Assembly (NCBI GenBank): GCA_905221435.1
Contig: CAJNDD010000001.1
Location: 124,001 to 188,000 of the forward strand
From: a bacterium
Lineage (GTDB): Bacteria > Bacillota > Bacilli > Lactobacillales > Streptococcaceae
Direction of reading: 5' to 3'
Length of the DNA: 64,000 bases
Under the pieces are notes generated by a model. It did no database searches and was not told the DNA's origin. It saw only the letters and a program-made list of their open reading frames with translations. The translations under genes and the position numbers were made by a program. Shown one piece after another: positions 1-8,518 of this stretch (its first letter is position 1; each line of letters opens with the position of its first letter).

Positions 1-1
1 G

Positions 2-700
2 GTGATGCTGATCACCCAAAATCCGCGCATTATGGCCTTTAACAATGATAACGTTGCCCAAACGCGCGACATCATGGATTTCTGGCGTCCGAACTATTCA
101 AGCACTCCTTATGTAAATGGCATGTACTCGACCCAACAGTATCTTGATTGCCTGACAACGACTTGGGATGAATACAAGAAACGCTATGATTGGACTATGG
201 ACGACTTTGCGGCTATCTGCTTCCACTTGCCTTATCCTAAGCTGGCCCTAAAAGGCTTACGCAAGATGATGGACAAAACTTTGTCTAAAGAAAAACAGGA
301 TAGTTTGCAAGAGAACTTTGATAAGTCCATTCTCTACAGTCAGATGATTGGAAATATCTATACAGGTTCCCTCTTTCTCGGTCTCCTTTCTCTTTTGGAA
401 AATGCAGAGACTTTGAAGGCTGGAGATAAAATTGCCCTCTACAGTTACGGAAGTGGAGCGGTTTCAGAGTTCTTTAGTGGTGAATTGGTCGAAGGCTATG
501 AGGCTTACCTTGATAAGGACCGCTTGAGCAAACTCAAGCAACGTACAGCATTGTCTGTTGCAGACTATGAAAAAGTCTTCTTCGAAGACTTGCAGTTGGA
601 TGAGTCTGGTTCAGCCCAATTTGCAGGTTATGAACATCAAGACTATGCCTTGGTTGAAATTGTCGACCACCAACGCCGTTATAGCAAGGTTGAAAAATAA
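2..700 (+). CDS. mvaS: Hydroxymethylglutaryl-CoA synthase, 3' part (5' end outside window)
   Basis: This is the C-terminal part of HMG-CoA synthase, which condenses acetyl-CoA with acetoacetyl-CoA in the mevalonate route to isoprenoids. About 232 codons are visible of a family length near 390, so the catalytic cysteine lies outside the window. The FHLPYPK segment (about residue 74 of the visible part) matches the conserved active-site histidine region of the family. The apparent start codon at the window edge is an artefact of the cut. The stop codon overlaps the start of mvaA (TAATG), as expected for a translationally coupled pair. Confidence 0.93.
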   Translation: MMLITQNPRIMAFNNDNVAQTRDIMDFWRPNYSSTPYVNGMYSTQQYLDCLTTTWDEYKKRYDWTMDDFAAICFHLPYPKLALKGLRKMMDKTLSKEKQDSLQENFDKSILYSQMIGNIYTGSLFLGLLSLLENAETLKAGDKIALYSYGSGAVSEFFSGELVEGYEAYLDKDRLSKLKQRTALSVADYEKVFFEDLQLDESGSAQFAGYEHQDYALVEIVDHQRRYSKVEK

Positions 701-1974
701 TGAAGATAAGTTGGAATGGATTTTCTAAAAAATCATACCATGAGCGCCTTGAGTTGCTGAAAGCTCAGGCGCTCCTTAGTCCTGAAAAGCAAATGAGTCT
801 AGAGCAGGATGAACAAGTCAGCTTGGCTGTTGCAGACCAGCTGAGTGAGAATGTGGTGGGAACTTTTTCTCTGCCTTATTCGATCATTCCAGAGCTTTTG
901 GTGAATGGTCAGGACTACACAGTTCCCTATGTGACAGAAGAACCCTCAGTGGTTGCTGCGGCTAGCTATGCCAGCAAAATCATCAAGCGGGCAGGTGGCT
1001 TTACTGCTCAGGTTCATCAGCGCCAGATGATCGGTCAGGTAGCCCTTTATCAAGTTGCTGAGCCTGAACAAGCGCAAGAGAAGATTGACAGCAAGAAAGC
1101 GGAGCTCTTGGAACTTGCCAATCAAGCCTATCCTTCTATCGTCAAACGTGGTGGTGGGGCGCGTGATTTGCATGTAGAGCAGATCAAAGGTAAAACAGAC
1201 TTTCTCGTTGTCTATCTCCATGTCGATACCCAGGAAGCCATGGGAGCCAATATGCTCAACACCATGCTGGAAGCCTTGAAGCCAGTCTTAGAAGAACTCA
1301 GTCAGGGACAGAGTCTCATGGGAATCCTGTCCAACTACGCGACCGATTCTCTGGTGACTGCAAGCTGTCGTATCGCCTTTCGCTACTTGAGCCCTCAAAG
1401 GGATCAAGGACGAGAAATTGCGGAGAAAATAGCCTTGGCTAGTCAGTTTGCGCAGACAGACCCTTACCGAGCAGCTACCCATAATAAAGGGATTTTTAAT
1501 GGTATTGATGCTATTTTAATCGCCACTGGTAATGACTGGCGTGCCATCGAAGCTGGGGCTCATGCCTTTGCCAGTCGAGATGGACGCTATCAAGGTCTTA
1601 GTCAATGGACGATGGACATGGAAAGAGAAGAATTAGTCGGTGAGATGACACTACCCATGCCCGTAGCGACCAAGGGTGGCTCTATTGGACTCAACCCACG
1701 TGTAGCCCTCAGTCATGAACTACTAGGAAATCCTTCTGCCAAGGAATTAGCCCAGATTATCGTGTCCATCGGTCTTGCCCAAAACTTTGCGGCCCTCAAA
1801 GCCTTGGTCAGTACGGGCATCCAGCAAGGCCACATGAAACTACAGGCCAAATCCCTAGCTCTCCTAGCAGGTGCTAGTGAGTCCGAAGTTGCTCCCCTCG
1901 TTGAGCGGCTCATCGCAGATAAAACCTTTAACTTAGAGACAGCCCAGTGCTATCTCGAAAACTTAAGATCATAA
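700..1974 (+). CDS. mvaA: Hydroxymethylglutaryl-CoA reductase (class II)
   Basis: This 424-residue protein has the size of bacterial class II HMG-CoA reductases, which reduce HMG-CoA to mevalonate. Visible signatures are the EAMGANMLNTMLEAL helix (about residue 178), which resembles the HMG-CoA-binding region, and HNKGIFNGIDA (about 262), which carries the conserved Lys. The start codon overlaps the stop codon of mvaS by one base, so the two form an operon for the first mevalonate steps. A strong stem-loop follows the stop codon directly. Confidence 0.95.
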   Translation: MKISWNGFSKKSYHERLELLKAQALLSPEKQMSLEQDEQVSLAVADQLSENVVGTFSLPYSIIPELLVNGQDYTVPYVTEEPSVVAAASYASKIIKRAGGFTAQVHQRQMIGQVALYQVAEPEQAQEKIDSKKAELLELANQAYPSIVKRGGGARDLHVEQIKGKTDFLVVYLHVDTQEAMGANMLNTMLEALKPVLEELSQGQSLMGILSNYATDSLVTASCRIAFRYLSPQRDQGREIAEKIALASQFAQTDPYRAATHNKGIFNGIDAILIATGNDWRAIEAGAHAFASRDGRYQGLSQWTMDMEREELVGEMTLPMPVATKGGSIGLNPRVALSHELLGNPSAKELAQIIVSIGLAQNFAALKALVSTGIQQGHMKLQAKSLALLAGASESEVAPLVERLIADKTFNLETAQCYLENLRS

Positions 1975-1975
1975 A

Positions 1976-2006
1976 AAACTCAGACGAATTCGTCTGAGTT
2001 TTTTTG
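1976..2006. terminator. Bidirectional terminator between mvaA and scrR
   Basis: A perfect inverted repeat (AAACTCAGACG, loop AATT, CGTCTGAGTTT) is flanked by A and T runs, so it can terminate mvaA on the plus strand and scrR on the minus strand. Confidence 0.9.
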
Positions 2007-2009
2007 TAC

Positions 2010-2975
2010 TTAAATACTTTTTCCTGGTAATAATGTAACTGGTAAAAAGTAACCAGTTGTTGCGACTTCTTTGCCTTCAATCTTCTGCAAGAGGAGATCA
2101 ACAGTGAGGCGAGCAATCTCTTTCATTGGCTGCTTAATCGTTGTCAAATGAGGATAGTAGTTCTCGATAAAATAAGTCCCATCATAGCCGATGACCTTGA
2201 GCTCTTCAGGAACAGAAATTCCCAGTTCTTGAGCGATTTTGATAACTAGGATAGCTGTCAGATCATCTGAAGCAAAGATTGCATCTGGTTTCTGATGAGT
2301 CAAGATATTCTTGATTTCCATTTCTTTTCTGACGGGAGAAAAGTCACTCGAAACATTGATAATAGGAGCTTTTGGGAGTACAGATGCAAAGCCAGCATGA
2401 CGCAATCCAGTAGGCGAGTTAGAATTGTCATTCCCTGTAATCATGATAATAGACTGGGCACCTGTCTTGACCAAGGTTTGGGCAGCGAGAACCCCGCCAC
2501 TGTAGTTGTCAGAGGAGACGACAGGGATGTCTGGAGACAGATTTCGGTCAAAGGAAATGATCGGCGCTGTCACACGATTGTAGTCCTCAATTCCTAGATT
2601 ATGGCTACCCGAAATGATACCGTCCACCTGATTGGCCTCCAGCATTTCGATGTATTCCCGTTCCTTCTCGGAGTCATGCTCGCTATTACAGATGATGGTT
2701 TTGTAACCATTCTTGAAGAGCTGGTGTTCCAACTTGTCAATCAACTCAGCATAAAAGACATGACTAATGTTTGGGAAAATGAGACCAATCAACTTAGCAG
2801 ATTTTCCTTGGAGGCTTCGAGCCAGGTTGTTGGGCTTGTAGCCCAATTCTCTCATGGCTTCATTGACCTTTTGAATGGTTTTTTCCGATAGATACCCCTT
2901 TTTATTGATAACCCGTGAGACGGTAGTGGGGCTGACGCCTGCAAGTTTTGCGACATCAGTTAGTTTTGCGACCAT
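2010..2975 (-). CDS. scrR: LacI-family repressor of the sucrose genes
   Basis: This 321-residue protein begins with a LacI helix-turn-helix (VAKLAGVSPTTVSRVIN, residues about 8-24), followed by a periplasmic-binding-protein-like sensor domain (GLIFPNISHVFYAELID, DAIFASDDLTA, VIGYDGT). ScrR proteins repress sucrose genes until an inducing sugar phosphate is present. It lies immediately downstream of scrB on the same strand, with the starts and stops overlapping by 20 bases, which indicates one transcript. LacI-type operators lie in the scrB-scrA divergent region. Confidence 0.92.
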   Translation of the reverse strand: MVAKLTDVAKLAGVSPTTVSRVINKKGYLSEKTIQKVNEAMRELGYKPNNLARSLQGKSAKLIGLIFPNISHVFYAELIDKLEHQLFKNGYKTIICNSEHDSEKEREYIEMLEANQVDGIISGSHNLGIEDYNRVTAPIISFDRNLSPDIPVVSSDNYSGGVLAAQTLVKTGAQSIIMITGNDNSNSPTGLRHAGFASVLPKAPIINVSSDFSPVRKEMEIKNILTHQKPDAIFASDDLTAILVIKIAQELGISVPEELKVIGYDGTYFIENYYPHLTTIKQPMKEIARLTVDLLLQKIEGKEVATTGYFLPVTLLPGKSI

Positions 2976-4410
2976 AATCTAATTCATAGTAAGTTCCAGT
3001 TGGATTTCCAGATTTGATGAGGATACCATTTTGATCAGCATGAGGAAAGACGCGACCAGAAAATACTTTTTCTCCTTTATTGATGAAAATTTCAAAGACA
3101 GATTTATCGATGAAAATCGTGGCAGTAGTAGCTTGCTTGTCGATTGGGCAAGAACGAGTGCTTCCAAATTCTTGGGCATACTGTTCTCCAGCCTGGCTAC
3201 GATTCACTGTCACTTGACCATTTACAAGATCAAAGTTGATTGAAAGCCCCTTGCCCTCTTTATCAGCGAGCAACACAATTTCGCTTTGACTATTGGCCTC
3301 CAAGTTGAGCTCAAGTTCATAGGTGTTATTGGTTTGAGTACGATTTGAGAAGACCTCTTCAGAAGCACGAAGTTCTTTGACAGCTGAGACAGGATATTGG
3401 TAGAGTTTGCCATCTTTGATAGTGAGTTCTTTGACCAATGAGAAGGTTCCTTGGTGGTCAAAACGATCAGATGGATAGGAAACATCTGGCAGTCCAAGCC
3501 AACTTACTGCTAGTGCACGCCCATCCGGAGCGTTGAAGGCTTGCGTTGCATAGGCTTCGAAACCATAGTCTAGATTTTGCAGTGGAGACACATCTACCAT
3601 TTTGGCATTTTCAGAATCAAAGGAAGCCCCGATTTTGTACATGTTTGGATAGATATTATCATAGTCTAGAACACTCTTATCCAATCCTTGTGGACAGTAG
3701 AGAAGGACAGGTTGCTCCCCTACAAAGACCAGATTTGGGCATTCCATCATGTAGGCAGTACGGTCGTTAGCAAAGTCAAGGTCGCCAACTGCTTGCCAGT
3801 TTGTGTAGTCATTGTCCACAGTTTTGTAGAGACGGACGAAGCCTTTTTTCTCCAAGTCCTGTCCACCGACGATAGCATAATATTGACCTTTAAAGTTAAA
3901 AATTTGTGGGTCGCGGAAGTGGTCAGTAGAGTCTGCTGGCTGGTCAATCAAGATCTTGTCAATCTTTGTAATCTTACCAACCTTATCCATCAAAGCACCA
4001 ATCTGGTAAGGGTGACGGATCCAGTTTTCATCACGGACATTTCCAGTATAAAATAGGAACAACTGATCGCCAAACTGCATGGCAGAACCAGAGTAAGCAC
4101 CGTGGCTATCTAATGGAGTATCTGGCAAAACTTTGACTCCAGTTTCTGTGAAGTGCACTAAATCATCACTTTCAAGCTGCACCCAAGACTTCAACCCATG
4201 GGCTGCACCAAAGGGGAAGTTCTGGTAAAAGAGAATCCATTTGCCATCAAAATAAGAAAAGCCATTTGGATCGTTGAGAAGCCCCATTTTAGGCTCGACA
4301 TGGTAATGAGTATGCCAAGGAGATTGTGCCATTTTTTCCTTGATTTGCTTTATTTCATCATTAGACCAATCTTCATAGCGTCTATAACGGCGCTCAGTTG
4401 TCCATTCCAT
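2956..4410 (-). CDS. scrB: Sucrose-6-phosphate hydrolase (GH32)
   Basis: ScrB cleaves sucrose-6-phosphate, produced by the PTS permease, to glucose-6-phosphate and fructose. The 484-residue protein has the three GH32 active-site motifs: NDPNG (residues 46-50, nucleophile Asp47), FRDPQIF in the middle of the five-bladed propeller, and MECPNL (acid/base Glu). A C-terminal beta-sandwich region follows. The ribosome binding site (GGAGG-type) lies just upstream of the ATG. It is divergent from scrA and cotranscribed with scrR. Confidence 0.95.
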   Translation of the reverse strand: MEWTTERRYRRYEDWSNDEIKQIKEKMAQSPWHTHYHVEPKMGLLNDPNGFSYFDGKWILFYQNFPFGAAHGLKSWVQLESDDLVHFTETGVKVLPDTPLDSHGAYSGSAMQFGDQLFLFYTGNVRDENWIRHPYQIGALMDKVGKITKIDKILIDQPADSTDHFRDPQIFNFKGQYYAIVGGQDLEKKGFVRLYKTVDNDYTNWQAVGDLDFANDRTAYMMECPNLVFVGEQPVLLYCPQGLDKSVLDYDNIYPNMYKIGASFDSENAKMVDVSPLQNLDYGFEAYATQAFNAPDGRALAVSWLGLPDVSYPSDRFDHQGTFSLVKELTIKDGKLYQYPVSAVKELRASEEVFSNRTQTNNTYELELNLEANSQSEIVLLADKEGKGLSINFDLVNGQVTVNRSQAGEQYAQEFGSTRSCPIDKQATTATIFIDKSVFEIFINKGEKVFSGRVFPHADQNGILIKSGNPTGTYYELDYGRKTN

Positions 4411-4789
4411 TTTATCTTTCCTCCATAAGTTCTATTCTATTATTAATAGTAAACGTTTTCGGCAAAAAAAGCAAGTCTTTTATGTTAAAAAAGAGAAAAA
4501 CATGTCAAACGATTGCCAGAAATCAAGTAAAGGAAATCTGGCAAATTTTCACGAAAAAATGAAAGAAAATGTAAATAAAAAGCTTTGAATCCTCTAATAT
4601 AAAGATATTTTTTGAGGAAAAAGAGAATATCCCTCAAAAACAAGCAAAAATAATCAGGAACAAAAGAAAGAAAATAAAAAATTCTGCAAAACGCTTGACA
4701 TATTTTAGAAACATGATAAAATAATAGTCGTAGGGCGAATAAAATCGCTTTCAAACAAGAACAAAAATTTTATAAGGAGATTTTTGCAA
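4411..4789. promoter_or_regulatory. scrB-scrA divergent promoter region with LacI-type operators
   Basis: This 379-base AT-rich gap separates the divergent sucrose transcripts. On the plus strand TTGACA (4695-4700), a 16-base spacer and TAAAAT (4717-4722, preceded by TG) form the scrA promoter. Two sites match the LacI/CcpA operator pattern TGNAANCGNNNNCA: AGTAAACGTTTTCG (4448-4461, near scrB; 12 of 14) and TAAAATCGCTTTCA (4740-4753, just downstream of the scrA start site; 13 of 14). They could bind ScrR, CcpA or both; the sequence alone does not decide. No gene is seen in the gap. Confidence 0.7.
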
Positions 4790-6676
4790 ATGAACAATCA
4801 GGATATTGCAAAAAAGGTCATCGAAGCCCTTGGCGGACGTGAAAATGTCAACAGTGTAGCTCACTGTGCGACTCGTCTACGTGTCATGGTCAAAGATGAA
4901 GGGAAAATCAAGAAGGAAGTGATTGAGAACTTGGATAAAGTTCAAGGAGCTTTCTTTAACTCAGGTCAATACCAAATTATCTTTGGTACTGGTACAGTAA
5001 ACAAGATGTACGACGAAGTCGTTGCGCTTGGTTTGCCAACATCCTCTAAAGAAGACATGAAAGCAGAAGCTGCTAAACAAGGAAATTGGTTCCAACGTGC
5101 TATCCGTACTTTCGGTGACGTTTTCGTGCCAATCATCCCAGTTATCGTAGCAACTGGTCTCTTCATGGGTGTTCGTGGTCTCTTGAATGCTCTTGGAATG
5201 ACACTTCCAGAAGATGTTACCATTTACAGCCAAATCCTCACAGATACAGCCTTCATCATCTTGCCAGGTTTGGTTGTATGGTCAACCTTCCGCGTATTTG
5301 GTGGAAATCCAGCTGTTGGTATCGTCCTTGGTATGATGCTGGTTTCTGGTTCACTTCCAAACGCTTGGGCAGTAGCATCAGGTGGTGAAGTAACAGCTAT
5401 GAACTTCTTTGGCTTTATTCCTGTTGTTGGTTTGCAAGGTTCCGTTCTTCCAGCCTTCATTATCGGGGTGGTCGGAGCCAAGTTTGAAAAAGCTCTCCGC
5501 AAAGTGGTTCCAGATGTCTTGGACCTCTTGGTGACACCATTCGTGACACTTTTGGTCATGTCTATCCTTGGACTCTTTGTCATCGGACCTGTCTTCCACG
5601 TTGTTGAAAACTACATCCTTTTCGGAACAAAAGCGATCCTTGGCTTGCCATTTGGTCTTGGTGGTTTGGTCATCGGTGGAGTTCACCAATTGATCGTCGT
5701 ATCAGGTGTACACCACATCTTCAACTTGCTTGAAGTGCAATTGCTTGCTGCTGACCATGTGAACCCATTTAACGCCATCATCACTGCAGCGATGACAGCT
5801 CAAGGGGCTGCAACTGTTGCCGTTGGTGTCAAAACGAAGAATCCTAAACTAAAAACACTTGCTTTCCCAGCTGCTCTTTCTGCCTTCCTCGGTATTACAG
5901 AGCCTGCTATCTTCGGGGTAAACTTGCGCTTCCGTAAACCATTCTTCCTTTCATTGATCGCTGGTGCTATCGGTGGTGGATTGGCTTCAATTCTTGGACT
6001 TGCTGGTACTGGTAATGGTATCACCATCATCCCTGGTACAATGTTGTACGTTGGTAACGGCCAGTTGCTTCAATACCTTCTTATGGTAGCTGTATCATTC
6101 GTTCTTGGTTTTGCCCTTACTTACATGTTTGGTTACGAGGACGAAGAAGAAGTTGCTTCTGAAGTTGCGACAGAGCGCTTGGTCCAAGAAGAAACAACTG
6201 GTAACATTCCAGTAGCTCCTCAAAGTGAAACTATCCAAACTCCAATCGTTGGGGACGTAGTTGCTCTTGAGAATGTTGATGACCCAGTCTTTTCAAGTGG
6301 TGCAATGGGACAAGGGATTGCTGTAAAACCAAGCCAAGGTGTGGTTTACGCACCAGCTGATGCAGAAGTATCAATCGCCTTTGCTACAGGACATGCTTAC
6401 GGTTTGAAGACAGCAAATGGAGCTGAGATCTTGATCCATGTTGGTATTGACACTGTATCTATGAACGGTGAAGGCTTTGAACAAAAAGTTGCTCAAGGCG
6501 ACAAGGTCAAAGCTGGTGACATTCTTGGAACCTTTGACTCAAGCAAAATCGCTGCTGCAGGTCTTGACGACACAACAATGGTTATCGTAACCAACACAGC
6601 AGACTACGCTTCTGTGACACCAGTCGCAAGCGGTTCTGTTGTCAAGGGAGATGCGATCATCGAAGTGAAAGCCTAG
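4790..6676 (+). CDS. scrA: Sucrose-specific PTS enzyme IIBCA
   Basis: This membrane permease phosphorylates sucrose during uptake. Domains run in the order IIB (phosphocysteine Cys26 in NSVAHCATRLRV), IIC (multiple membrane segments, about residues 100-455, including the GITEPAIFGVNLRFRKP motif) and IIA (about 490-628, ILIHVGIDTV with the phospho-His). The start is taken at ATG 4790 because AAGGAGA (4774-4780) lies 9 bases upstream; an in-frame TTG at 4784 would be too close. The three-domain arrangement needs no separate IIA protein. Confidence 0.95.
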   Translation: MNNQDIAKKVIEALGGRENVNSVAHCATRLRVMVKDEGKIKKEVIENLDKVQGAFFNSGQYQIIFGTGTVNKMYDEVVALGLPTSSKEDMKAEAAKQGNWFQRAIRTFGDVFVPIIPVIVATGLFMGVRGLLNALGMTLPEDVTIYSQILTDTAFIILPGLVVWSTFRVFGGNPAVGIVLGMMLVSGSLPNAWAVASGGEVTAMNFFGFIPVVGLQGSVLPAFIIGVVGAKFEKALRKVVPDVLDLLVTPFVTLLVMSILGLFVIGPVFHVVENYILFGTKAILGLPFGLGGLVIGGVHQLIVVSGVHHIFNLLEVQLLAADHVNPFNAIITAAMTAQGAATVAVGVKTKNPKLKTLAFPAALSAFLGITEPAIFGVNLRFRKPFFLSLIAGAIGGGLASILGLAGTGNGITIIPGTMLYVGNGQLLQYLLMVAVSFVLGFALTYMFGYEDEEEVASEVATERLVQEETTGNIPVAPQSETIQTPIVGDVVALENVDDPVFSSGAMGQGIAVKPSQGVVYAPADAEVSIAFATGHAYGLKTANGAEILIHVGIDTVSMNGEGFEQKVAQGDKVKAGDILGTFDSSKIAAAGLDDTTMVIVTNTADYASVTPVASGSVVKGDAIIEVKA

Positions 6677-6702
6677 TCTTCTTCGAAAATCAGATCTAAA
6701 AC

Positions 6703-6734
6703 AAAACGAACAAATATCATGTTTGTTCGTTTTT
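6703..6734 (+). terminator. scrA terminator
   Basis: An inverted repeat (AAAACGAACAAA paired with TTTGTTCGTTTT) ends in a T run and separates scrA from scrK. Confidence 0.85.
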
Positions 6735-6800
6735 ACTTGGATGGTAAGATTTACAGAGGAAAATCTAAAATATTGAGAAATCTAGCCCTTTAAAATGTGC

Positions 6801-6806
6801 TATAAT
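6801..6806 (+). promoter_or_regulatory. scrK extended -10 promoter
   Basis: TGC followed by TATAAT is an extended -10 element. It lies inside a longer in-frame open reading frame that begins at 6795, which shows that the true scrK start is the downstream ATG at 6834. No good -35 at normal spacing is visible. Confidence 0.7.
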
Positions 6807-6833
6807 AGAGAAAACAAAGATAAGAGGTTTATC

Positions 6834-7721
6834 ATGACAAAATTATATGGAAGCTTAGAAGCGGGCGGTACAAAGTTTGTCTGTGCTGTCGGAGATGAAA
6901 ATTTTAATATTGTAGAGAAGACACAATTTCCTACAACAACTCCAATCGAGACTATCGATAAAACCATCGAGTTCTTTTCAAAATTCGATAATCTTGCGGG
7001 TCTTGCCATCGGTTCCTTCGGTCCTATCGATATCGACAAGAACTCAAAAACTTACGGCTTTATCACAACGACTCCAAAACCTCACTGGGCAAATGTAGAC
7101 CTACTTGGTGCCCTCCGTCGTGCCCTCAACGTACCCATGTATTTCACAACAGACGTAAACAGCTCTGCCTATGGTGAAGTGGTTGCTCGTAACAATGCTG
7201 GCGGTCGTATCGAAAACTTGGTCTACTACACGATCGGTACAGGGATTGGTGCAGGTGTCATCCAACGTGGTGAGTTTATCGGTGGTGTGGGTCACCCTGA
7301 GATGGGGCACTACTATGTGGCTAAACACCCAATGGATGTGGAAAAAGAATTTAACGGTGTTTGTCCTTTCCACAAGGGTTGTTTGGAAGGCTTTGCGGCT
7401 GGTCCAAGTCTCGAAGCCCGTACAGGTATTCGTGGTGAAAACATCGAACTCAACAGTTCTGTCTGGGATGTTCAAGCCTACTACATCGCTCAGGCTGCGG
7501 TCAATGCTACAGTGACTTTCCGTCCAGACGTGATCGTCTTTGGTGGTGGAGTTATGGCCCAACAACACATGCTGGACCGTGTGCGTGAGAAATTCACCGC
7601 TCTTCTCAACGGCTACCTACCAGTACCAGATGTGCGTGACTACATCGTGACTCCAGCAGTCGCAGGCAATGGTTCTGCCACACTTGGAAACTTTGTCCTT
7701 GCTAAGAGTGTCGCAAAATAA
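6834..7721 (+). CDS. scrK: Fructokinase (ROK family)
   Basis: The enzyme phosphorylates the fructose released by ScrB, feeding it into glycolysis. The 295-residue protein has the ROK phosphate-binding N terminus (GSLEAGGTKFVCAVG) and the ROK zinc site (GHPEMGHYYV...CPFHKGCLEG, His and Cys ligands). ATG 6834 is chosen over the longer 6795 frame because the promoter overlaps the latter and an AAGAGG ribosome binding site precedes ATG 6834. It is transcribed separately from scrA, to judge from the intervening terminator and promoter. Confidence 0.93.
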   Translation: MTKLYGSLEAGGTKFVCAVGDENFNIVEKTQFPTTTPIETIDKTIEFFSKFDNLAGLAIGSFGPIDIDKNSKTYGFITTTPKPHWANVDLLGALRRALNVPMYFTTDVNSSAYGEVVARNNAGGRIENLVYYTIGTGIGAGVIQRGEFIGGVGHPEMGHYYVAKHPMDVEKEFNGVCPFHKGCLEGFAAGPSLEARTGIRGENIELNSSVWDVQAYYIAQAAVNATVTFRPDVIVFGGGVMAQQHMLDRVREKFTALLNGYLPVPDVRDYIVTPAVAGNGSATLGNFVLAKSVAK

Positions 7722-7733
7722 AACAAACAAAAC

Positions 7734-7762
7734 ATCCGCTTGGGAAACCAAACGGATTTTTC
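7734..7762 (+). terminator. scrK terminator
   Basis: The stem ATCCGCTTGG / CCAAACGGAT (9 of 10 pairs, GAAA loop) is followed by TTTTT. Confidence 0.8.
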
Positions 7763-7767
7763 TATTC

Positions 7768-8385
7768 TCAAAACATCTGCCAGAAGAAATCAATAATATA
7801 GGTCAAACCATAAGTATAAACCACTAGGGTAAAGGGTTTGGTCAGAATGATGATAATCATATAGCGCTTGAAGGTCATCTTGGTAAGGGCAGCCAGCATG
7901 CAGAGAAAGTCAGCTGGACTGACAGGCCAGATCATCATAAAGATAAAGAACCGCTCGAAACGATTGCCCTTATCTAGCCAACCGATGTATTTGTCATAGG
8001 TGTGCTTGCTGACGACGGACTGGACAAAGGCAGCTCCGTAGAGACGCACCAGGTAAAAGATAATGGCACAGCCAATCACGATGCCGATATAGTTATAGAT
8101 GGTTCCGATGATATGACCGTATATAAAGACTCCAGCCACTGAAGTCAAAGCACCTGGAATGATTGGAACGACGGTTTGTAGGATCTGTAAAAAGATAAAG
8201 AGTGGTGGTCCCCATACCCCAGCTTGCTGGATAAAGGCTGATAGGGTTTCCTTGGACTGTAATACTCCTGCCTGATAGGCCCAAATACAGAAGATCAAGG
8301 TGCCGACTCCCCCGACGATAGATGAGATATTGATGACTTGCTGTAGAAGGGGAGAAATAGCTTTCATTTGCTTATGCTGTGACAT
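7768..8385 (-). CDS. TVP38/TMEM64 (DedA-like) family membrane protein
   Basis: This 205-residue integral membrane protein has about five hydrophobic segments and the SNARE-associated/VTT-type core (PIIPGALTSVAGVFIYG, about residues 73-90, and MMIWPVSPADFLCMLAALTKM near 150). VTT-domain proteins are linked to lipid transbilayer movement, but the substrate of this one cannot be read from the sequence. It is a single gene convergent with scrK and divergent from the helicase gene. Confidence 0.8.
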   Translation of the reverse strand: MSQHKQMKAISPLLQQVINISSIVGGVGTLIFCIWAYQAGVLQSKETLSAFIQQAGVWGPPLFIFLQILQTVVPIIPGALTSVAGVFIYGHIIGTIYNYIGIVIGCAIIFYLVRLYGAAFVQSVVSKHTYDKYIGWLDKGNRFERFFIFMMIWPVSPADFLCMLAALTKMTFKRYMIIIILTKPFTLVVYTYGLTYIIDFFWQMF

Positions 8386-8518
8386 AGAAACTCCTTATAG
8401 ATAGTATGATTCTACTATACCATATTTTATGGAGAAAAACTATCTAGATCATCTGAGAGGTGAAATAAGTGTGGTAAAATGAGAATAGAAAAATGACAGT
8501 ATAGAATGAGGGGATATC